Assembly (NCBI GenBank): GCA_005888525.1
Contig: VBAB01000049.1
Span: forward strand, 1-5,797
Length of the DNA stretch: 5,797 nt
Origin: Alphaproteobacteria bacterium
GTDB taxonomy: Bacteria > Pseudomonadota > Alphaproteobacteria > Rhizobiales > Hyphomicrobiaceae
Direction: 5' to 3'
In this document: positions 5,387 to 5,797 of the stretch, piece by piece
Position numbering within the stretch: position 1 is the first letter of the stretch
Layout of the letters: each line of letters begins with the position of its first letter
The notes under the pieces: model-generated
What the model was told of the DNA's origin: nothing
Database searches by the model: none
What the model saw: only the letters and a program-made list of their open reading frames with translations
Position numbers and translations under genes: made by a program

Positions 5387-5797
5387 ATGGATTTCGATCT
5401 CAATGACGAGCAGCGCCAGCTGAAGGACAGCGTCGAGCGGCTGCTCGCCGCCAGCTACGGCGATCTCAACAAGCGCATGGGCTACATGAAGGAGCCGAAG
5501 GGCTACAGCGCCGCGCTTTGGAAGCAGTATGCGGACCTGGGGCTCCTCGCCGTGCCCTTCGCCGAGGAGCACGGCGGGCTCGGCCAGGGCCTCACCGAGA
5601 CCATGATCATCGCCGAGGCGTTCGGCCGGGCGCTCGTGATCGAGCCCTATTTCGCCACCGTCGTCCTCAGCGGCGGCGTGCTGCGCCACTCGGGCAACGA
5701 GGCCCTGCTGAAGGAATTGGTGCCGGCCATCGTCGAGGGCAAGCTGACGCTGGCACTGGCCCACCAGGAGCGGCAAGCGCGCTACGACATCGCCGAC
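5387..5797 (+). CDS. pimD: Acyl-CoA dehydrogenase, small-subunit type, PimD-like, N-terminal 137 residues only
   Basis: This frame opens at ATG 5387 and runs without a stop to the window edge; family members are about 380 residues, so roughly a third is visible. The N-terminus MDFDLNDEQRQLKDSVERLL is the usual first helix of the family. It is followed by LWKQYADLGLLAVPFAEEHGG (residues about 44-64, given in outline: Trp45, Gly52, Pro57, Glu60, Gly63-64) and by the helix holding ETMIIAEAFGRAL. These form the N-terminal helical domain; the flavin-binding beta domain is only just beginning at ALAHQE. The catalytic region is out of view, so activity cannot be judged. GGAA (5373-5376) lies 10 nt upstream, a weak ribosome site compared with the preceding genes. 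The proximity to a large-subunit-type dehydrogenase and remembered similarity to PimD N-termini support the name. Confidence 0.88.
   Translation, partial: MDFDLNDEQRQLKDSVERLLAASYGDLNKRMGYMKEPKGYSAALWKQYADLGLLAVPFAEEHGGLGQGLTETMIIAEAFGRALVIEPYFATVVLSGGVLRHSGNEALLKELVPAIVEGKLTLALAHQERQARYDIAD

Overview
The window is GC-rich and reads as chromosomal DNA of an alphaproteobacterium, most likely of the order Hyphomicrobiales (relatives of Rhodopseudomonas, Bradyrhizobium or Rhodoplanes). This rests on remembered resemblance of the proteins to pim-type proteins of that group and on the REP-like 'GTCATCCCGG...' palindromes common there. No database search was possible, so the genus is left open.

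Layout. From 1 to 732, on the minus strand, lies a short-chain dehydrogenase/reductase (SDR) cut by the window edge about a dozen residues before its expected end. From 733 to 1007 is a divergent intergenic region dominated by two mirror-image 77-nt hairpins (791-867 and 880-956). From 1008 onward four plus-strand genes follow in operon order: an AMP-forming acyl/dicarboxylate-CoA ligase (1008-2684), a thiolase (2824-4005), an acyl-CoA dehydrogenase resembling a large subunit (4018-5226), and the start of a second acyl-CoA dehydrogenase resembling a small subunit (5387 to the window end). The thiolase and first dehydrogenase are only 12 bp apart. The other two gaps are longer and are largely filled by repeats: a paired inverted REP-like element (2687-2778) and an inverted block of degenerate heptanucleotide repeats (5234-5362).

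Function. The order ligase - thiolase - dehydrogenase - dehydrogenase matches pimA-pimB-pimC-pimD of the Rhodopseudomonas palustris pimFABCDE operon, which activates dicarboxylic acids such as pimelate to CoA esters and beta-oxidises them. PimA would make the acyl-CoA, PimC/PimD would introduce the double bond, and PimB would release acetyl-CoA. The hydratase and 3-hydroxyacyl-CoA dehydrogenase steps (PimF/PimE in R. palustris) are not in view. pimF is not directly upstream of pimA; a divergent SDR sits there instead.

Novelty. I see no new defence, mobile or signalling system. The genes are an ordinary catabolic operon. The unusual content is the non-coding DNA: three unrelated palindromic repeat families, two of them showing compensated base changes between copies that preserve the hairpins.
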